A stretch of 64,000 bases of DNA from Desulfocicer sp963675955 (GCA_963675955.2 CAXXVR010000009.1:868001-932000); one strand, 5' to 3'; counted from the first letter of the stretch, positions 1 to 10,787 are shown. Numbers and translations: made by a program. The notes: a model not told the origin generated them from the letters alone.

Positions 1-3000
1 AATTTCAAGCCCCGTTCGGTGAGCACCTTTTTAACCGTATCCCGGGTGGCCATGCCTGCCCCACTCCAGGCGGTCCAGTCCATGACCTTGCATGTGAGAT
101 CCCTGTTTTCTGCCTGGGCTTTAAAAAGTATTTTGGCCAGCATGTCATTGGCGGCGGTGTAATCTGCCTGCCCCTCATTGCCGAATTTTGCCGTTACAGA
201 AGAAAAACCGATGTGATAGCGCACCGGTTTACCTTCCAGGGCGGTCATTACATTGCGGCATCCCATGACCTTGGTATTAAATACCCGGGCAAAGGAGTCA
301 TGGGCTTTTTTGTCAAAGGGCATGCTCTCTTCAAGACCAGCGGCATGGATGACCCCATCCACATGATTTATGTCGGCCAGGGCCTTTGCCACCGCTGTTT
401 TATCTGCCACATCCGCTGCCAGATAGGTAACGGTCACCCCCTGGGCTCTGAGGGTATCAAGGTTCCGGCGGGAGGTCCGGATGGCCATGATGCGCTCGGT
501 TTCTTTTTTAAGGGCCACGGGTTTGGCGCCTTTCATGTTTTCCCTTAACATCGCCATGATGGTGGCCGGTGTGGCGGCAGGATCAAGGAAGGCTGCATCC
601 ACGTTGTCAATGGGACTTCTGGCCATGATGACCAGGTTGGTTTTATAGGTTTTCACCACCTGTTGCAGAATTTCAAAGGTGATCCCCCGGGCACCGCCGG
701 TGACAAGCAGGGTGTCCCCGGTTTTTATAAGTTCCTCACCTGTGTCCTGGGGAGTCTGTTCTTCAAGTTTCAGAATATATTTTTCATCATCCCGGTAACC
801 GGTTTCCACCCGGGTGTCGCCCGAGAAGAGTTCATTGATGAACTGTCCGGCAATGACATCCAGGGATGTCAGGGGTTCCGGGTATGAAAAATCCACCATC
901 TTTACCCGGGTATGAGGCATCTCCTTGGCAAGGCTTTTCATCATGCCGGAAATACCGGCAAAGCAGGGTTCAATGGTTCCTGTAACCACATCCCCGTGGG
1001 GGAAGATTACCGATTCCAAAGAGAGTGCCGTAAGGAATCGATCTTTTTGATTCAGTGATGTGAAAAAAGCCTTCATGAGATGATAAAAGGCATGGACGTG
1101 GGCCGCCCCCGAAAGGGGATTGCTGCTTTTTTCCGGGAAACACAGATCAAGGGGTGCCAGATGAATAAATCCTGTAATGTCGTTATGGGTTTTAATAATC
1201 TGTTCAGCAGCGTCGTTTATGGATGTTTCAGATGCCAGGTCTAAAGGAAACACCTGGTGGCAGAAATCATCGCTGTTTTTATTGGCTCCCAGCCCGATGA
1301 TCCGGGTATCTTTACCCAGCAGCCGGGCTATTTTTTCTGCAAAACATCCATTGTCCAGGGTCATGACAACGGTTTTTTCGGACAGATCCATGTACCCCGG
1401 TATGGGAGCGGGCACCGGTTTAATGATGGGTACCAGACGTTTAATGTCAGATGGGGCCGATACTTTTGAACCAGGTCCATGGCTGTACTTGGCAGAGGTT
1501 TCCGGCGTTTCTGTGGGGGTACCGGTACCATCGGGCGTACCACCGGAGCCATCTGATGTACCCCCGTCAGGACCCTTATCTCCGGCTGGTGGGGTGTCCG
1601 GTTCCGGAGGCGTGGTCTTGGTATTAATGTAATCGGCCAGTTTTGCAATGGTGTTTAAATTCCGTAATTTAAGATCCTCGGGCACGGGGAATCCAAAATG
1701 TCCGGCGGCCTTTGCAAAGATCTCCACCTGTTTAACGGTGTCAATGCCCAGATCGGCTTCCAGATCCAGGGTATCCTCCAGCATATCCGTGGTGTACCCG
1801 GTCTGCTCGGCAATGATCTCCTTTACCTTTTCCAGGGCACCTGCCCCAGCGGATGCCGCCGTTCCATGCGCAGGTCCACCTGCAGGCCCGGAAATCTGTG
1901 GGCCTGCATCACTTGCACTTTTGCCCCCGCCACTTCCGGCACCGTTACCGTCCGTGCCACCAGCAGGCGGCGTATCCGGTCCCTGGGGGGTGGCCTTGGT
2001 ATTAATGTAATCAGCTAATTTTGCAATGGTGTTTAAGTCCCGTAATTTAAGATCCTCGGGCACGGGGAATCCAAAATGTCCGGCGGCCTTTGCAAAGATC
2101 TCCACCTGTTTAACGGTGTCAATGCCCAGATCGGCTTCCAGATCCAGGGTATCTTCCAGCATGTCCGTGGTGTACCCGGTCTGCTCGGTAATGATCTCTT
2201 TTACCTTTTCCAGGGCACCTGCCCCAGCGGATGCCGCCGTTCCATGCGCAGGTCCACCTGCAGGCCCGGAAATCTGTGGGCCTGCATCACTTGCACTTTT
2301 GCCCCCGCCACTTCCGGCACCGTTACCGTCCGTGCCACCAGCAGGCGGCGTATCCGGTCCCTGGGGGGTGGCCTTGGTATTAATGTAATCAGCTAATTTT
2401 GCAATGGTGTTTAAATCCCGTAATTTAAGATCCTCGGGCACGGGGAATCCAAAATGTCCGGCGGCCTTTGCAAAGATCTCCACCTGTTTCACCGTATCAA
2501 TGCCCAGATCGGCCTCCAGATCCAGGGTATCTTCCAGCATGTCCGTGGTGTACCCGGTCTGCTCGGCAATGATTTCCTTTATCTTTGACAATGCCGCACC
2601 CGCAGAATCCCCTGCGGGAACAGCTGAAGCCGTTGAGGGGGAGGTATCTGCTGCCGGTGATGTGACAGGTGCAGTTGCCGCTGTTACGGTCCCATTGCTG
2701 GAAGATATCGGTGCGGAAACGGCCTGGACAGCGGGTGTTTGAGTCCCGGCCGGAAATGGGGTTTCCCCGTTTGATGCAGTCCTCTGGGAGGACATAGCCT
2801 CTGGCATGGACACCGATCCCGGAAGTTGGGCCTGTTTGCCGGCAGGTGTTTCTGCCCGGGGCAGGGCACCACCAGGACCGGGCACCACACAAAGGGTGTT
2901 GTCTATAACCTTGAGTTCCGGATTCACCGCCCCGGAAACGGCCTGGAGCCAGCGGGTGTACACTGGATTGTTGTCAAAGGAATTTTCTTCAATGCGCTTA

Positions 3001-6000
3001 ATTAACAAAAAGGCAAAGTGCGACCCAAATCCTGCGGCCAGATGCAGGCCATACTCGGACTGTATGGCTTTTTTGTCGCTGAAATTCAACGCCTTGAAAT
3101 GATCAGGGATACTGGTGAGGTTGGCAATGGGCGGGGCCTTTCGTTTCTGCAGGGCTTTAACCATGACAACATCTTCAATGGCGGCCCCCAGTGTATGACC
3201 GGTGAACCCCTTGGTGTTGGAGATGCAGATGTATTTCAGGTAATCTTTAAATGCGGTTTTTAAAGCTGTAACCTCGGCATCGGCACTGCCACCCCGGGCC
3301 GGAGTGTAGGTCTCATGGGACATGAACAACAGCTTTTTGGCATACTCACTTTTTGTCATCTGGTGTTGCTGTTCCATGCGGGTGATGAACCGGATCATCT
3401 CCCGTGACATATGGGGTACGTCAATATTAAAGGTATGGTAGGCGCTGTTGGCCATGTGGGTACCCAGTATTTCTGCCTGGCCGTTCATGCCCCTGGCCCT
3501 TACCCGGGACACATTTTCAATGACAAGTCCCACAGCACCGGCCCCGAGGATGGTTCCGTTTCTTTCGGAATCAAAGGGTTTGGCTGCTTCGGACACCCGT
3601 TTTTTCACCGTGGCTGCCCCCAGTGCCAGAAAACCACTGCCCACCCACTGATTTTGAGCCGGGGATGTGGCATTTTCACCGCCGATGACAATGACCCGTT
3701 TGCACCGCCCCACCCGAATCCAGTCCTCGGCCACCCCAATGGCCTGGGTGGTGGATGCACAGGCGGAACTTAAAAGGGTATTGGGACCTTTGGCCCGGAT
3801 GATCTGGGCCAGATGGGCCGCCCCCAGGGGACAGGCGTTCATGAGAAAATTCCTGTCAAATTTGTAGGTCCCTAAATTTTCCTGCTTGCTGCCCTTGATT
3901 TTAAAGAACCAGTCGGTGATCTTTTCTTTTACCCCCATTTCTTTTACGTTTTCCATGAGATAAAAGTAGATGTTTTCAAATTCCTCATAGGGTTTCAAGT
4001 AAAAACGATCATAGAGATAGCGTTCCATTTCATTTAGCAGGGTTTCATTGCTGGGCCACAAAGAGGTGATGATTACACCTGTTTCTTCCTGCATTTCCAT
4101 TGGCAGGGCAAATCCGTCGGGGATCATTTTCCCGCCCCCGGCAGAGGCCTCCTTGTACTGCATGACAAGGGGAATGCCGGCATCTTTCAGTGCCTCAATA
4201 CCTGCTGCCACAGCCAGGGCCATGGCAATGTCATACTGGGTTTTAATGCCATACTCGTCGGTGAGGCTGAAATATCCCAGTTGACCGGCCAGCTGGATGA
4301 CATCTTCGGTTCTGGTGATTTCCACAAACCGTGCATTGCCGTCTGGCTCTTTAAACAGGCGGGTGATATTTTTGTCCGTGATGCGCTTCTGGTCTTCCAG
4401 TGTCAAGGGTTCAATGAAATTGGTACCCTCAAGAATCCGGTCAAAGTTATCTGAGGCAAACACCCTTCTTGCCTTTCCCGGCAGTCCCACGGAGACACCT
4501 GAGATGACAATGCGGTCGGTATTAAAATCGAATCGTTCCAGGGCGTCCATGGCTGCTTCTCGTTTTTGACGGCGAAATTCCTCCTGAAGCAGTTTTTCGG
4601 CCAGGGCACTGTTCTGGGCCTTGAACGCTGCAAAATCATCGTCCAGGGAGACGGGCACAGGCGCTCCTGTGCCCCTTGACCGGGTGCCCATGGCCTTTTT
4701 TGAGCCGCCTGGTACAATCATCTGCCGCTCATCCCGCTGCCGGGTGAAGATACTGCTGTAAGATGCCAGATAGGCCTTGCAGGCCTCAAAGGATTTGATT
4801 TCTCCCTGGCGGCGGTCCACGGTGACCATGGTCTGGAAGTGCACAATGTTGATGTTTTTTAAGAGATTGGCAAGTAAGCGACCCGGGCCAATCTCAATGT
4901 AGTGGGTTCTGCCGGATTCATACACATATTCAATGGACCGGATGAACTCCACAGGAGAGGTGATCTGACGGGCCAGAAGATCCTTGACCTCCCGGCGGTT
5001 TTCCGGGTAGGGCCGGGCCGTGACATTGGAGATCACCCGGCCAAAGGCGGTGTCATTAAAGGTGATGTTTGCGAGATAATCCCTGAGTTTTTCCGCAGCC
5101 TCCTGGAGAAGCGGGGTATGAAAGGCCGCTGAAAGATTGAGCTTTTTAAAGATAATGTTCTGGCCGGTGAGGTACTCACAGAACGCATCAATGGCAGGGG
5201 TTTTACCGGATACCGCCGTCTGGTTTTCAGAATTCTTGTTGGTGATGTAGATGTCCTGGATGTCGCTTTGCCGGATAAATGTAGCGGTTTCCTTTTCATT
5301 CCGGAATACCACCATGATGCTGCCTGGATATTTTTGTGCTGCCTCTTTCATGAGATCTGCCCGTTTGAGCAACAGGCGCATGGCATCGTCAAAATTGAGC
5401 ATGCCGCTGCAGAACAGCGCCGTGTATTCACCTACGCTGTGGCCGATGAAGCAGTCGGGTTCAAATCCGTTTGCATGGAGACGGTCAAACAGGGCCGCCG
5501 ATGACAAAAACACAGCAGGCTGGGTATTTTCCGTCTGGTTGAGCCGGTCGTCTTCCCCGAACATCATGTCAAGCAGTGAGTACCCCCGCTGTTCCACAAA
5601 GATTTCTTCCCCACGGTCCATGGTATTTTTGATGTCTGGATCACTGTCATAGAGTTCCTTCATCATGCCCGGGCTCTGGGCACCCTGCCCGGACAGCAGG
5701 GCCACCATTTTCTGATGTTTGCCATCCGTGGGAAAAGCAGCTGTGGTGGCAGGTTTCATGCGAATGGCTGTGACTGGTGGGATGATACGTTGAGTTTTCT
5801 CCCTGGAAGCTGCAGCCACGGGGGTGATTGCCGGAGAAGGAGCGAGTTTTTCTTTGGATGCTGAACCCTGGATCGGTAGATCCATGGCCCTGGAATTCAG
5901 GAGTATGGCCGGCAGCGGGCTTAAAATCACATGGCAATGATTGCCGCCGATGCCGTTGACATTAAAGGCAAACCGCATGGGTTCCCGTCGATCAACCGTG

Positions 6001-9000
6001 GTGATCTCCTTCACCGGTTTAAGTTTTGTGCCGTTCTTAAGCGTGGTGTGGGCTTGATCAAGATACCGAAAGGGAAGCAGGGTTCTGTTTTTATTCATGA
6101 GTACAAGTTTGGCCATGACCACCGCCGGGTTGGCCGCCTTAAAATAGCCAAACTGGGTTTTGACATTGCCACAGGACAGATCATGGGTAAAACATTTTTC
6201 CGCCACCTGTTTTTCCACCATGTCCCCTAAAATATTGGAAAAGGCGAACAGATCAAGATGTTTGAGTTCTTTTTTCAGAATACCGCTTTCCGTATAACAG
6301 GTGTTGATGGTGGACACAAAGGTCTGCTCTGACGGGGCCAGCAGATGATCAGGAACACTGGATTTAATGGTGCAGTGGTTGACTTCTCCCAGGATTTCCA
6401 TGTCCGCTTCTTTTGCCTTTTTAAGGGTGGTCAGGACATGTATGGCAGCCCCTTCCCCCATGGAGTAGCCATCGGCCCGGTCATCAAAGAACCGGGCTGT
6501 GCTTTCAGACAGCAGCCCCAGTCGTTTAAAGGCCATGAGTACCACGGGGTATAGGTTGGCATCCACACCGCCTGCCAGAACGAAATCCATATCTTTAAAG
6601 GCCAGACTTCTGGCCGCGTTGTTGATGGCCACCACGGCAGAGGCGCAGGAGGCATCCACCACATAATTGGCCCCGTTCAGTCCGAAATGGTTGGCAATAC
6701 GCCCGGAGATGATGTTGGATAAAAGACCCGGGGTGGTATCTTCATTGTTTTCTGGAACGCTTGCCCGGATGGCGTTTAGCAGTGCCTCGGCAATGCCCTT
6801 ACTTTTTTGAGTACCTGCCTTTTTATATCCTGTAATGATTTCGGCCAGCAGGCCTTTTCTTACCCGCAGAACGTTTTTATTCTGGCGTTCCCCTGCAATG
6901 GTACCAAGGATAACTCCGGTTTTGTTTCCCGGAGACAAAAATTTATCCAGCCCGCAGGAGGTGATGGCCTCATCGGCGGCATCCAGCCCCAACAGCTGGC
7001 CCCGTTCCAGGGATCTCACCGTTGTGGGGGGCATTCGGTATTTGATGTTGTTGAACTTAAAATCCTTGATAATTCCGGCCTGAATCATGGGCAGGTGATA
7101 GTTGGATTTTTTATCCAGTTCGGCATAGGCCGCATTGTCAAAGGCAGATTCGGGGATGGCGGAGAGTTGTTTTTCTCCGGACTTCAATATTTCCCAGAAC
7201 TGAGCGGTATTCGGGGCACCGGGCAGGCGCACCCCAAGACCTGCAATGACAATGCGATCATCGTTAAAGTCGTATGCGGGGTCCGTGAACAGATCCCGTG
7301 CCAGTGGTGCATAATCTTTTCGGTATTCTTCAATGACAATGTGGTAGTTGATTCCGCCGAACCCATAGGAACTGACACCTGCCTTTCGGGTTTTGTTGTC
7401 CGGCTCCACCCAGGGGGCAGCTTCTTCTATGATGTACATGGTGGAATTTTTGAGATCATGGTTGGGGGAAAGGGTCTCAAAGTTGGCATTGGGGGGCAGT
7501 ACTCCTTTTTTTACTGCCTGAACCGCCTTTACAAGACCGGCGGCCCCGGCACCTCCCAGCAGATGGCCTATCTGGGATTTTACCGAGCTGATGCCGGTTT
7601 TTGAGGTACTGTACACCTGTTTCAGGGTTTCAAGTTCTGCCTGGTCTCCCATGATGGTGGAGGTACCGTGGGCCTCCACAAACGCCACATCGTCTGGGGT
7701 GACATGGGGGGCCATATTTTCAAAACAACGTTTCAGAGCCAGGATCTGCCCGTTGATATTGGGGGCGGCAATGGCCTTTCCCCGACCGTCGGAACTGCTG
7801 CCGATTCCCTTGATGACAGCCTGGATATTGTCATTGTCACGCAGGGCGTCCTTCATGCGTTTCAGCACAAAAACAGCGGCTCCCTCACCCAGGATAAATC
7901 CATTGGCCCGTTTATCAAAGGGAAAGGACCCATCCGCAGACAGGGCTCCCATTTTGCAGAATCCGATGAATGATTCCGGTGCCAGGTGGGTGTTTACCCC
8001 CCCCACGATGACCTGGTCCCTTTCCCCGGAAAGCAGCTCCCCCACGGCGGCATCCAGGGCCGTAAAAGAAGATGCACAGGCGGCATCCACAATGTAGTTG
8101 GGTCCCCGGATGCCCAGATGCCGGGCCACCCGGGAGGCTTCAATGTTTAATAAAATTCCGTGTACCGGATCATATCCCTGGTTGTTGCCCTCCATGCCGA
8201 TACGTAGATGTTCCACCAGCTCTGTTTTTTCAAGTTCGGTGAGGGCATTAAATTCCGGCAATTTTTTTAACATGGATATCACTTGCGGGAAATGGTATTT
8301 CAGCTGGAGGTCGTTGCCAAGCTCGTTGCCAAGGCAGGTGGCGATGATGACAGCTGTTCTCTGGGGATCTTTGCAGGCAAAGGATAAATCTTCATTGAGG
8401 TAGCCCGCGTTTTCCACGGCCTGGTAGGCTGCTTCCAGCAGCATTTTCTGGCTTCTGGACAGTTTGGCGGCCTTGTCATCGTTATACCCGAACCGTTTCT
8501 GGTCAAACTGGTAGTTTTCCACAAGACCGGCCAGCATGGTATAGGATCTGTCTTCGGCACTCTTGTCTGGATCATAGTAGAGATCTTTTCGGATTCTGTT
8601 ATCGGGCATCTCCTTGATGGCATATTGTTTGCCCATGATATTGTCCCACAATTGTTCTGGATCAGCGGCTCCGGGCAGAATACAGCCCATGCCTACAATG
8701 GCGATTTCATCGTTGATCCGATTTTTATGGGAGGAAAAAATCTCCAGTTTTCCAAGGTTTCTGTAAAGGGTATCTTTATCTTTAAAATACCGATTGTGGA
8801 CATCGGGAATGGTCAGAGTGTTATGGAAATAGGCAAGGCTGTCCCCCACTAGAAAGTTTCCCTTTTCTTCCTGGGCATTGTCATCAAATCGGGTATAAAA
8901 TTCTTCTCCGGGACGCTTGAAATCGGGCAGATAGCCTTTTGCACCGATGAGCAGGGAGCCAATGTTATTTTTCTCAAAGGCTCTCTTTCGTTCTTCCAGG

Positions 9001-10787
9001 GATTTTCCCTGTTTGATCATATCCCTTTCCAGGGTCACCGTCATTTTTGCAAATTCTGTTGGGGCTGTGCGGGAGGCAAGGCCCACACTGGTGCCGATGA
9101 CCACGGTTTTATCGGTTTTGCAGAGAATTTCCTGGTACCGTTTTTTCATGGCACCGGTTTCAATGATCTCCTGGGTGAACAGATAAGCGCTGCCCACCTG
9201 CAGGCCGATTTTGACTCCCCGGGCTACCAGACGGGCGGCAATGCCGGAAATAAACCATGCTGCAAAACAGGTGGAAATTCCCCCGGCAAAGATTAGGCTG
9301 ATGCCGGAAAGGTCCTGTTTTTCATCCTCCAGAAGCCTTGTGATGGCGGCGTCCCACAGCACCAGGCTTGAAAGGGAACCCACGTGTCCTCCGGCTTCCT
9401 TGCCCTCAAAGATAAAACGGGAGCAGCCGTTTTCCATGGCATTTTTCAGCATGGACACCGAGGGGGTGTGTAGATAGGTTTTGGTGCCCGCCTTTTCAAG
9501 TTCTATGATCTGGGAGGGAATGCCACCGGCAAACAGGGCAAATGGTACCCTGTATTTTTTCACCATATCCATGTGTTTGGCAATGGCCGGATTAAAGGCT
9601 TCAATACCCACCAGGCCCGCACCGAAGTTTTTGACCTGTTCGGTTCCCTTTTTAAGCATGGGTTCTGCAAGAAAATCCGGCAGACTTCCCACGGCCAGGA
9701 AGGGCAGGGCACCGGCCTTAAGTACCTGGGTGGCAAAGTCGGCATTGTCACTGATGTTGGCCATGGGTCCCTGAATCAGGGGATAGGTGGTACCATGTTC
9801 TTTGGCAAGGGGGGAATCTGGCACCACGGGGTCAAACTTGTCCACCCATTGAAGCTGTTCTCCAATCTCTTTGAAAAAGCCGGGGATCATTTCTTTAATG
9901 GAGGAGGCAAGTTTTTTAAAGCTCTTGGCAAAAAGTGCATCCTGTCCTAGAAAAAACAGGGATTGCACGGCACTTGCGTCTGCATCATCAAGGGCGGTGC
10001 TGTTGGTTTTCAGCTCCTGGTACACCAGTTCTTTTGCATTGTCCTGGTCAGACCAGAGGATGGCCTTTTCTTTGAGTTCCCGGGCAATTTTTGTACCCAG
10101 TTTTGCAAATACTCGGATGATGAAGCCCGGATCGGTGGTCACCTCTATGGAATCACTTTCCACCAGATTACCCAGAAGGGATTTAAAGTTTTCCGCCACC
10201 GGGGATTCATCGGCCAGCCATACCTGACTGTCCAGGACCACACCGCTTACACCGGCGGCAAACATGCCAGATGCCGTGTTTCTGCCCACACCGCCGTGGA
10301 TAAAAACGGGTCTTTGGCTGTTTTGCAGGTACCACTGCATCAGAATAAATGCGGAATACCCCGATACCCGGCCACCGGCTTCGTTACCCTTGAGGATCAA
10401 TGCGTGGGGATCTGCGGTGTCAATGGTGTCATTGATGTTGATATCTTTGACTTCAAGGACGAGTTTGGTATCCCCGAATCCAGAAAAAGACACAGAACCA
10501 TTGTCACCGTTCACCGGAATGATCAGTACGTCCAGCTGATCCAGTTGCAGTTCCTTCAGGGTTTCAATAAGGGTCTCACCTGGGGCCACCACCCTTAACC
10601 CGAACAGTACACCTGCTTTTTCCAGCTGCTTGGCCCCATGAATGATTTCATCTTCAGGCATGAATTCGGCATCAAACACGGGCAGACCACCGGCCCGGAA
10701 TATTTCAGTGAAAAAACTTAAAGAGAAAACTTTTGTGGGGTTATATACCATCAAGGGTAGTTTTGAATTCAAAATTCGGGTTAACAT
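1..10787 (-). CDS. Single-chain PUFA-type lipid megasynthase (ER-KS-CLF-AT-KS-ACPx3-KR, C-terminus beyond window)
   Basis: One frame stays open for 3,595 codons and leaves the window on the left. Approximate residues: two tandem nitropropane-dioxygenase/PfaD-like barrels 1-660 (EAGGR near 134, EGKEAGGH near 462); KS1 from 689 with Cys904 (DAACASS), His1040 (EAHGTS) and His1075 (QIGH); KS2 from 1175 with Cys1381 but neither histidine motif, so CLF-like; acyltransferase 1694-1960 with Ser1784 (GHSVGEYT) and AFHTPL; KS3 from 2090 with Cys2343 (SSACAST), His2491 (SHETYTP) and His2531 (FTGH); three ACPs with Thr2765, Thr2891 and Thr3017 at the usual pantetheine Ser; KR with TGGARGIT near 3356 and Tyr3543. 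The family makes polyunsaturated or other unusual acyl chains. PfaA, PfaC and PfaD, normally separate, are fused here with the ER part first. Start ATG at 10787 follows GGGAG; ATG 10751 is an alternative. The product is unknown; dehydratase domains may lie beyond the edge. Confidence 0.9.
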   Translation of the reverse strand, partial: MLTRILNSKLPLMVYNPTKVFSLSFFTEIFRAGGLPVFDAEFMPEDEIIHGAKQLEKAGVLFGLRVVAPGETLIETLKELQLDQLDVLIIPVNGDNGSVSFSGFGDTKLVLEVKDININDTIDTADPHALILKGNEAGGRVSGYSAFILMQWYLQNSQRPVFIHGGVGRNTASGMFAAGVSGVVLDSQVWLADESPVAENFKSLLGNLVESDSIEVTTDPGFIIRVFAKLGTKIARELKEKAILWSDQDNAKELVYQELKTNSTALDDADASAVQSLFFLGQDALFAKSFKKLASSIKEMIPGFFKEIGEQLQWVDKFDPVVPDSPLAKEHGTTYPLIQGPMANISDNADFATQVLKAGALPFLAVGSLPDFLAEPMLKKGTEQVKNFGAGLVGIEAFNPAIAKHMDMVKKYRVPFALFAGGIPSQIIELEKAGTKTYLHTPSVSMLKNAMENGCSRFIFEGKEAGGHVGSLSSLVLWDAAITRLLEDEKQDLSGISLIFAGGISTCFAAWFISGIAARLVARGVKIGLQVGSAYLFTQEIIETGAMKKRYQEILCKTDKTVVIGTSVGLASRTAPTEFAKMTVTLERDMIKQGKSLEERKRAFEKNNIGSLLIGAKGYLPDFKRPGEEFYTRFDDNAQEEKGNFLVGDSLAYFHNTLTIPDVHNRYFKDKDTLYRNLGKLEIFSSHKNRINDEIAIVGMGCILPGAADPEQLWDNIMGKQYAIKEMPDNRIRKDLYYDPDKSAEDRSYTMLAGLVENYQFDQKRFGYNDDKAAKLSRSQKMLLEAAYQAVENAGYLNEDLSFACKDPQRTAVIIATCLGNELGNDLQLKYHFPQVISMLKKLPEFNALTELEKTELVEHLRIGMEGNNQGYDPVHGILLNIEASRVARHLGIRGPNYIVDAACASSFTALDAAVGELLSGERDQVIVGGVNTHLAPESFIGFCKMGALSADGSFPFDKRANGFILGEGAAVFVLKRMKDALRDNDNIQAVIKGIGSSSDGRGKAIAAPNINGQILALKRCFENMAPHVTPDDVAFVEAHGTSTIMGDQAELETLKQVYSTSKTGISSVKSQIGHLLGGAGAAGLVKAVQAVKKGVLPPNANFETLSPNHDLKNSTMYIIEEAAPWVEPDNKTRKAGVSSYGFGGINYHIVIEEYRKDYAPLARDLFTDPAYDFNDDRIVIAGLGVRLPGAPNTAQFWEILKSGEKQLSAIPESAFDNAAYAELDKKSNYHLPMIQAGIIKDFKFNNIKYRMPPTTVRSLERGQLLGLDAADEAITSCGLDKFLSPGNKTGVILGTIAGERQNKNVLRVRKGLLAEIITGYKKAGTQKSKGIAEALLNAIRASVPENNEDTTPGLLSNIISGRIANHFGLNGANYVVDASCASAVVAINNAARSLAFKDMDFVLAGGVDANLYPVVLMAFKRLGLLSESTARFFDDRADGYSMGEGAAIHVLTTLKKAKEADMEILGEVNHCTIKSSVPDHLLAPSEQTFVSTINTCYTESGILKKELKHLDLFAFSNILGDMVEKQVAEKCFTHDLSCGNVKTQFGYFKAANPAVVMAKLVLMNKNRTLLPFRYLDQAHTTLKNGTKLKPVKEITTVDRREPMRFAFNVNGIGGNHCHVILSPLPAILLNSRAMDLPIQGSASKEKLAPSPAITPVAAASREKTQRIIPPVTAIRMKPATTAAFPTDGKHQKMVALLSGQGAQSPGMMKELYDSDPDIKNTMDRGEEIFVEQRGYSLLDMMFGEDDRLNQTENTQPAVFLSSAALFDRLHANGFEPDCFIGHSVGEYTALFCSGMLNFDDAMRLLLKRADLMKEAAQKYPGSIMVVFRNEKETATFIRQSDIQDIYITNKNSENQTAVSGKTPAIDAFCEYLTGQNIIFKKLNLSAAFHTPLLQEAAEKLRDYLANITFNDTAFGRVISNVTARPYPENRREVKDLLARQITSPVEFIRSIEYVYESGRTHYIEIGPGRLLANLLKNINIVHFQTMVTVDRRQGEIKSFEACKAYLASYSSIFTRQRDERQMIVPGGSKKAMGTRSRGTGAPVPVSLDDDFAAFKAQNSALAEKLLQEEFRRQKREAAMDALERFDFNTDRIVISGVSVGLPGKARRVFASDNFDRILEGTNFIEPLTLEDQKRITDKNITRLFKEPDGNARFVEITRTEDVIQLAGQLGYFSLTDEYGIKTQYDIAMALAVAAGIEALKDAGIPLVMQYKEASAGGGKMIPDGFALPMEMQEETGVIITSLWPSNETLLNEMERYLYDRFYLKPYEEFENIYFYLMENVKEMGVKEKITDWFFKIKGSKQENLGTYKFDRNFLMNACPLGAAHLAQIIRAKGPNTLLSSACASTTQAIGVAEDWIRVGRCKRVIVIGGENATSPAQNQWVGSGFLALGAATVKKRVSEAAKPFDSERNGTILGAGAVGLVIENVSRVRARGMNGQAEILGTHMANSAYHTFNIDVPHMSREMIRFITRMEQQHQMTKSEYAKKLLFMSHETYTPARGGSADAEVTALKTAFKDYLKYICISNTKGFTGHTLGAAIEDVVMVKALQKRKAPPIANLTSIPDHFKALNFSDKKAIQSEYGLHLAAGFGSHFAFLLIKRIEENSFDNNPVYTRWLQAVSGAVNPELKVIDNTLCVVPGPGGALPRAETPAGKQAQLPGSVSMPEAMSSQRTASNGETPFPAGTQTPAVQAVSAPISSSNGTVTAATAPVTSPAADTSPSTASAVPAGDSAGAALSKIKEIIAEQTGYTTDMLEDTLDLEADLGIDTVKQVEIFAKAAGHFGFPVPEDLKLRDLNTIAKLADYINTKATPQGPDTPPAGGTDGNGAGSGGGKSASDAGPQISGPAGGPAHGTAASAGAGALEKVKEIITEQTGYTTDMLEDTLDLEADLGIDTVKQVEIFAKAAGHFGFPVPEDLKLRDLNTIAKLADYINTKATPQGPDTPPAGGTDGNGAGSGGGKSASDAGPQISGPAGGPAHGTAASAGAGALEKVKEIIAEQTGYTTDMLEDTLDLEADLGIDTVKQVEIFAKAAGHFGFPVPEDLKLRNLNTIAKLADYINTKTTPPEPDTPPAGDKGPDGGTSDGSGGTPDGTGTPTETPETSAKYSHGPGSKVSAPSDIKRLVPIIKPVPAPIPGYMDLSEKTVVMTLDNGCFAEKIARLLGKDTRIIGLGANKNSDDFCHQVFPLDLASETSINDAAEQIIKTHNDITGFIHLAPLDLCFPEKSSNPLSGAAHVHAFYHLMKAFFTSLNQKDRFLTALSLESVIFPHGDVVTGTIEPCFAGISGMMKSLAKEMPHTRVKMVDFSYPEPLTSLDVIAGQFINELFSGDTRVETGYRDDEKYILKLEEQTPQDTGEELIKTGDTLLVTGGARGITFEILQQVVKTYKTNLVIMARSPIDNVDAAFLDPAATPATIMAMLRENMKGAKPVALKKETERIMAIRTSRRNLDTLRAQGVTVTYLAADVADKTAVAKALADINHVDGVIHAAGLEESMPFDKKAHDSFARVFNTKVMGCRNVMTALEGKPVRYHIGFSSVTAKFGNEGQADYTAANDMLAKILFKAQAENRDLTCKVMDWTAWSGAGMATRDTVKKVLTERGLK
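1620..2580 (-). repeat. 378-bp tandem repeat encoding three ACP domains and linkers
   Basis: The three carrier-protein segments recur with a period of exactly 378 bases (126 codons). The first two linker-plus-ACP units read on the plus strand (about 1630-2007 and 2008-2385) differ by only a few bases; the third unit shares the ACP but has a different, Ala/Pro/Thr-rich linker. Such near identity suggests recent duplication or gene conversion. ACP number is known to vary between PUFA synthases. Confidence 0.9.

Noticed and set aside
213..10598. Many plus-strand ORFs of 70-265 codons across the first 10.6 kb
   Set aside because: They are mirror frames of the megasynthase; their sequences have no family signatures while the minus frame shows ordered catalytic domains.
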